Below are positions 61,043 through 64,000 of a stretch of DNA of 64,000 bases, piece by piece. Location: NCBI RefSeq assembly GCF_014637725.1, contig NZ_BMFC01000005.1:124001-188000 (forward strand), read 5' to 3'. A model generated the notes under the pieces. That model was not told the DNA's origin. It saw only the letters and a list, made by a program, of their open reading frames with translations, and searched no databases. This DNA is from Marivita lacus (GTDB lineage: Bacteria; Pseudomonadota; Alphaproteobacteria; Rhodobacterales; Rhodobacteraceae). A program made the position numbers and the translations under genes. Position 1 is the first letter of the stretch, and each line of letters starts with the position of its first letter.

Positions 61043-61188
61043 AGGGGGCCGCCGCCTGTGGTTTTTGGGATTGTCGCTGCGTTCAACAGGCACTGTGCCT
61101 GAAGGTCAAGCGGATTCACAGGAAAGACCGGGCCGGTGCGGCAATTGTTCAGCCTTCTGTGATGCAGTTGGACACTGCGATCTGCGCC

Positions 61189-62718
61189 CTATTTCACGCG
61201 TCGCAACTGCAACCCGGACGGGTTGTCCTGCAGACCCTGCCGCTCGGTCAGCCAAAGTGTCGTATCCGTTGCAGAGGCCGGAGGCGCGAACAGAAATCCT
61301 TGGGCGAAGCTGCAGCCCTGGTCGCGCAAGACGCCATGTTCCTCGATGGTTTCGACCCCGGTGGCGAGCGCGGGCAGACCAAGGCGTTCGCTGACCGCAA
61401 GGATCGCATGCAGGGCGCGCATTCTGTCCTCGGACGCGGCGACCCCGTGCACAAGGCTCTTGTCCAGCTTCAGCCGCGTGACCGGCACCTGCTGTACCGC
61501 GATGACGCTGCATCCCCCGGTGCCGAACCCTTCAAGATCAATGCCGCATCCGATACCCGCGATGGCACCGATGTTACGGCGGATCACGTCATCCGTGCCG
61601 GGCGCGATCACATGTTCGGGAATGTCGAACACCACCCTGTGTGCTGGCAGCCCGCAGCGATCAAGGTCACCGGCGATCCGGTTTGACAGATCAGGGTCCC
61701 GCAGGTCTTCGTCGGACAGGTTGATGCTGACCGTTCCGACATCCAACCCCGCATCGTCCCACGCCTGCAGGGCAGTGACTGCCTGCAGGAACATGGTGCG
61801 ACCAAGGCGCGCCATCTGCTGCCTTTCACGCATGGCCTGCAGGAACTCGGCCGCTGTCAGCAGTCCACGCGTCGGATGGTCCCAGCGTGCAAACGCTTCC
61901 ATACCTGTAACGGCACCCGACCTCGCATTGACCTGCGGCTGGTAGAACGCCTGGATGCACCCGGTGTCCAGCGCCGTCACGATGTCATGTTGCAAGGCAT
62001 GGCGCGACTGGTGCTTGCGGGAGAGCCTGTCAGACCAGAGGCGCGTGGCGCTTGTGCCGGTCAGCACCGCGTCTTCCAATGCTTCGGAGGCAGAGCCAAG
62101 CCATGTTTCCGCTGTCACGTTGCGCCCAAAATTCAGCGAAGACGCAATGCCAATGCAGGTGGTCAGCGTCTGGGTCGTTCCCGCGATCGACAGCGGGGTT
62201 TCCGCCGAGTCCCGCAACCGTTTTCCCAGGTCCAGCAGGTTGTCGAGCCGCAGTCGGAAGCCCGGAGCGATCAGGACGGTGAACCGCGTATCGCCGGCAT
62301 CGAACACGTAGTCGGACCCGCGCAGCGAAGTCCGAAGTCGTGACGCGATCAGGTCGCGCGCCTCCTGCGCGCTGTCGGGCCCAAAATGATGCTCGATCTG
62401 GTCCAAGTCGGGCAGGGCAATCTGAAAACAAGCCGTGGTCTGACCGTTGTGTCGCGCGATTTCCAGAAAATCCTGCGCCACCCTGTCAAGAGATGGCCCA
62501 CGCAAATGATCAAGCTCGAGTGGGCCGGACCAGCGCCCGAACCCGCCAACGACGGCATAGACCAGCGGTGTGCCCAGGGCGCAGAGCACCAGAAGCACCT
62601 CGCCCCCACCCCAATAGGCCGCAAGGCACATGGCGGGAAGGAAGGCGAGCATCTGCGGGCCGGACAGGCCTTTGACCAGCAAATGCCGGAGGTCGGAAAG
62701 ATCCAAGAGACGTCGCAT
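61189..62718 (-). CDS. degenerate GGDEF-EAL protein
   Basis: 509 residues. Two membrane spans in the first 60 residues, then a GGDEF-like domain (about 75-235) in which the signature is AGDTRF (141-146), so it is not a cyclase, and an EAL-like domain (about 240-500). In the EAL part Glu274 and Asn333 are kept, but Glu of FEITE is Asp365, the metal-binding DDFGTG is EGFGTG (396-401), and AEGVE is ATGVE (452-456). Lys418 and Gln473 remain. It is probably catalytically inactive and could be a c-di-GMP receptor or regulatory protein. Confidence 0.88.
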   Translation of the reverse strand: MRRLLDLSDLRHLLVKGLSGPQMLAFLPAMCLAAYWGGGEVLLVLCALGTPLVYAVVGGFGRWSGPLELDHLRGPSLDRVAQDFLEIARHNGQTTACFQIALPDLDQIEHHFGPDSAQEARDLIASRLRTSLRGSDYVFDAGDTRFTVLIAPGFRLRLDNLLDLGKRLRDSAETPLSIAGTTQTLTTCIGIASSLNFGRNVTAETWLGSASEALEDAVLTGTSATRLWSDRLSRKHQSRHALQHDIVTALDTGCIQAFYQPQVNARSGAVTGMEAFARWDHPTRGLLTAAEFLQAMRERQQMARLGRTMFLQAVTALQAWDDAGLDVGTVSINLSDEDLRDPDLSNRIAGDLDRCGLPAHRVVFDIPEHVIAPGTDDVIRRNIGAIAGIGCGIDLEGFGTGGCSVIAVQQVPVTRLKLDKSLVHGVAASEDRMRALHAILAVSERLGLPALATGVETIEEHGVLRDQGCSFAQGFLFAPPASATDTTLWLTERQGLQDNPSGLQLRRVK

Positions 62719-62777
62719 CGCTGTCTTGCCCCAAACTCTGTTCAGGGAAGGATCAGGCCGTTTGGGTAACCGAAGGC

Positions 62778-63659
62778 TTAATGCAGCTTGGGAATATCCG
62801 ACGAATTGTCCGCATCTTCACCCGGACCGGTGGACAGGCCTTTGAAATCGAACAGCGCGCTGTCGAGCAAATGCGACGGGCGCGCGTTTGTCAGGGCGCG
62901 AAAGATCACCTGACGCCGACCGGGGCTGTTCTTTTCCCAGCCGTCCAGTATGGCTTTGACCTGCTGGCGTTGCAGCCCGTCCTGGCTGCCGCACAGGTCG
63001 CAGGGAATGATCGGATACTTCATCGCCTGGGCGAATTTCTCGCAATCGGCTTCGGCCACATGCGCCAGCGGACGATAGACGAACAGATCGCCCTCTTCAT
63101 TGACCAGTTTCGGGGGCATCGTCGCAAGACGGCCACCATGAAACAAATTCATGAAAAACGTCTCGAGGATATCGTCGCGGTGATGGCCCAAGACCACGGC
63201 CTCGCAGCCTTCTTCGCGGGCGATGCGGTACAGGTTGCCGCGTCGCAACCGCGAACAGAGCGCGCAAAACGTCCGCCCCTGTGGAACCTTGTCGACCACG
63301 ATGGAATAGGTGTCCTGATACTCGATCCGGTGCGGAACCCCCATCTTTTCAAGGAACTCGGGTAGCACCGTCGCGGGAAAGCCGGGTTGTCCCTGATCGA
63401 GGTTGCAGGCCAGCAGATCGACGGGCAGCAGGCCGCGCCATTTCAATTCGTGAAGTACCGCAAGCAGCGTGTAGCTGTCCTTGCCGCCCGACAGGCAGAC
63501 CAGCCATTTCGGTGTCTTCCCGGTGTCGCGTGCGATCATGCCATAGTGCTCGATCGCCTCGCGGACGTTCTGCACGATGCGTTTGCGCAGCTTCTTGAAC
63601 TCGGTGCTTTTGGGGGCACCGTAGAACAGCGGGTGGATATCATCGGCATCATCAAGCAT
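62778..63659 (-). CDS. ttcA: tRNA 2-thiocytidine biosynthesis protein TtcA
   Basis: 293 residues. Fe-S dependent, ATP-using thiolase of cytidine 32 in tRNA. PP-loop [16 protein letters not shown], CxxC pair [36 protein letters not shown] and [17 protein letters not shown] (second cysteine pair). 59 bases before the EAL-type gene and 38 bases after hrpB on the same strand. Confidence 0.96.
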   Translation of the reverse strand: MLDDADDIHPLFYGAPKSTEFKKLRKRIVQNVREAIEHYGMIARDTGKTPKWLVCLSGGKDSYTLLAVLHELKWRGLLPVDLLACNLDQGQPGFPATVLPEFLEKMGVPHRIEYQDTYSIVVDKVPQGRTFCALCSRLRRGNLYRIAREEGCEAVVLGHHRDDILETFFMNLFHGGRLATMPPKLVNEEGDLFVYRPLAHVAEADCEKFAQAMKYPIIPCDLCGSQDGLQRQQVKAILDGWEKNSPGRRQVIFRALTNARPSHLLDSALFDFKGLSTGPGEDADNSSDIPKLH

Positions 63660-63697
63660 GAGCGGGATGTACGGCGGATCGGGGGTTACGGCAAGCT

Positions 63698-64000
63698 TCA
63701 GCTTTCATGTTTGCGCTTGGCCCGCAAGGTCGGGTCGGCCTGCGTCGGATCTTCGGGCCAGGGGTGTTTCGGATAGGCCGCACGCATGTCCTTGCGCACA
63801 TCCGCATAGGACCCCGCCCAGAAACCCGGCAAATCAAGCGTCGTCTGCACAGGTCGCTGCGCCGGGGACAAAAGGGTCACCCGCAACGGTGTCTTGCCGA
63901 CGCAGGGATGTGTCTTCTGGCCGAACAATTCCTGCAATCGCAGCGAAATCTCGGGATGTTCGCCCGAATAGTCGATCGGGATCTCGCGCCCGAGCGGCGT
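63698..64000 (-). CDS. hrpB: ATP-dependent helicase HrpB (3' fragment)
   Basis: The last 100 codons of a gene entering from the right edge. The sequence reads [20 protein letters not shown] and [20 protein letters not shown], then [20 protein letters not shown] and HPWPEDP, which is the conserved HrpB C-terminal domain. The helicase motor lies outside the window. Confidence 0.88.
   Translation of the reverse strand, partial: TPLGREIPIDYSGEHPEISLRLQELFGQKTHPCVGKTPLRVTLLSPAQRPVQTTLDLPGFWAGSYADVRKDMRAAYPKHPWPEDPTQADPTLRAKRKHES

Noticed and set aside
59300-61102. 600-codon open frame antisense to yidC
   Set aside because: Shadow of yidC with low-complexity His/Arg/Gly content and no domain.
1-64000. 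CRISPR array, rRNA operon, prophage or plasmid origin
   Set aside because: No spaced direct repeats, rRNA core strings, phage structural genes or replication genes were seen.

Overview
The window looks like chromosome of a GC-rich alphaproteobacterium of the Rhodobacterales (Roseobacter/Rhodobacter lineage). The evidence is the bztABCD glutamate/aspartate importer, the putA gene divergent from an Lrp-type putR, the hom-glpX-recJ block, the RarA-CrcB-RluC-HAD-Atp12 gene chain, the yidC-MOSC-engB-argB order, and an exported small-molecule/amino-acid biased gene set. Genes are densely packed with many 1-8 base overlaps. No CRISPR array, rRNA, prophage or intact insertion sequence was seen, and no gene-free stretch exceeds 300 bases.

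Region 1-9.3 kb: start of an Lrp/AsnC regulator divergent from hppD (tyrosine catabolism), then nadE, an exported protein made of 18 MORN repeats, a small zincin, a Tat-type metallo-beta-lactamase-fold enzyme, gltX, a DUF2254 membrane protein and a gamma-glutamylcyclotransferase-like protein. Region 9.3-14.6 kb: an NsrR-like Rrf2 regulator followed by a tandem glycine riboswitch that heads gcvT-gcvH-gcvP. Region 14.6-23.5 kb: a small orphan gene and an NAD(P)-binding protein, an inositol-monophosphatase-type enzyme, the tesA/ybbA/ybbP divergent cluster, two near-identical cold-shock genes flanking small membrane proteins and an L,D-transpeptidase, trxC, and the truncated start of a REP-associated (RAYT) transposase next to a perfect REP-type hairpin.

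Region 23.5-33.2 kb: ettA, a rhomboid protease, putA/putR, a TPR protein, tRNA-Leu(UAA), and an M20 amidohydrolase overlapping an acetamidase/formamidase. Region 33.2-38.1 kb is the most accessory part: one operon of a TolB/TPR transcriptional regulator, a PAP2/vanadium-haloperoxidase-type enzyme that begins with eight Gly-Gly-Leu triplets, and a subtilisin-family protease with an intact triad. Region 38.2-42.3 kb: a divergent amino-acid ABC importer with an AhpD-like protein, a TetR repressor with a clear palindromic operator, and a lipoprotein.

Region 42.3-51 kb: hom, glpX, recJ, tRNA-Glu(UUC), then rarA-crcB-rluC-HAD-atp12. Region 51-55.7 kb: bztABCD with an intercistronic terminator after bztA and a terminator plus a second REP copy at its end. 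Region 55.7-64 kb (all minus strand): hrpB (partial), ttcA, a degenerate GGDEF-EAL protein, yidC, a MOSC protein, engB, argB, a ferredoxin-like protein and a SixA-type phosphatase whose stop codon lies inside the REP copy.

Many genes serve amino-acid uptake and breakdown: proline (putA), glycine (gcv), tyrosine (hppD), acylated amino acids or amides (M20 and acetamidase), and glutamate-family uptake (bzt), with the rest being housekeeping. Start codons were chosen by ribosome-binding-site position and family N-termini and are noted where uncertain.
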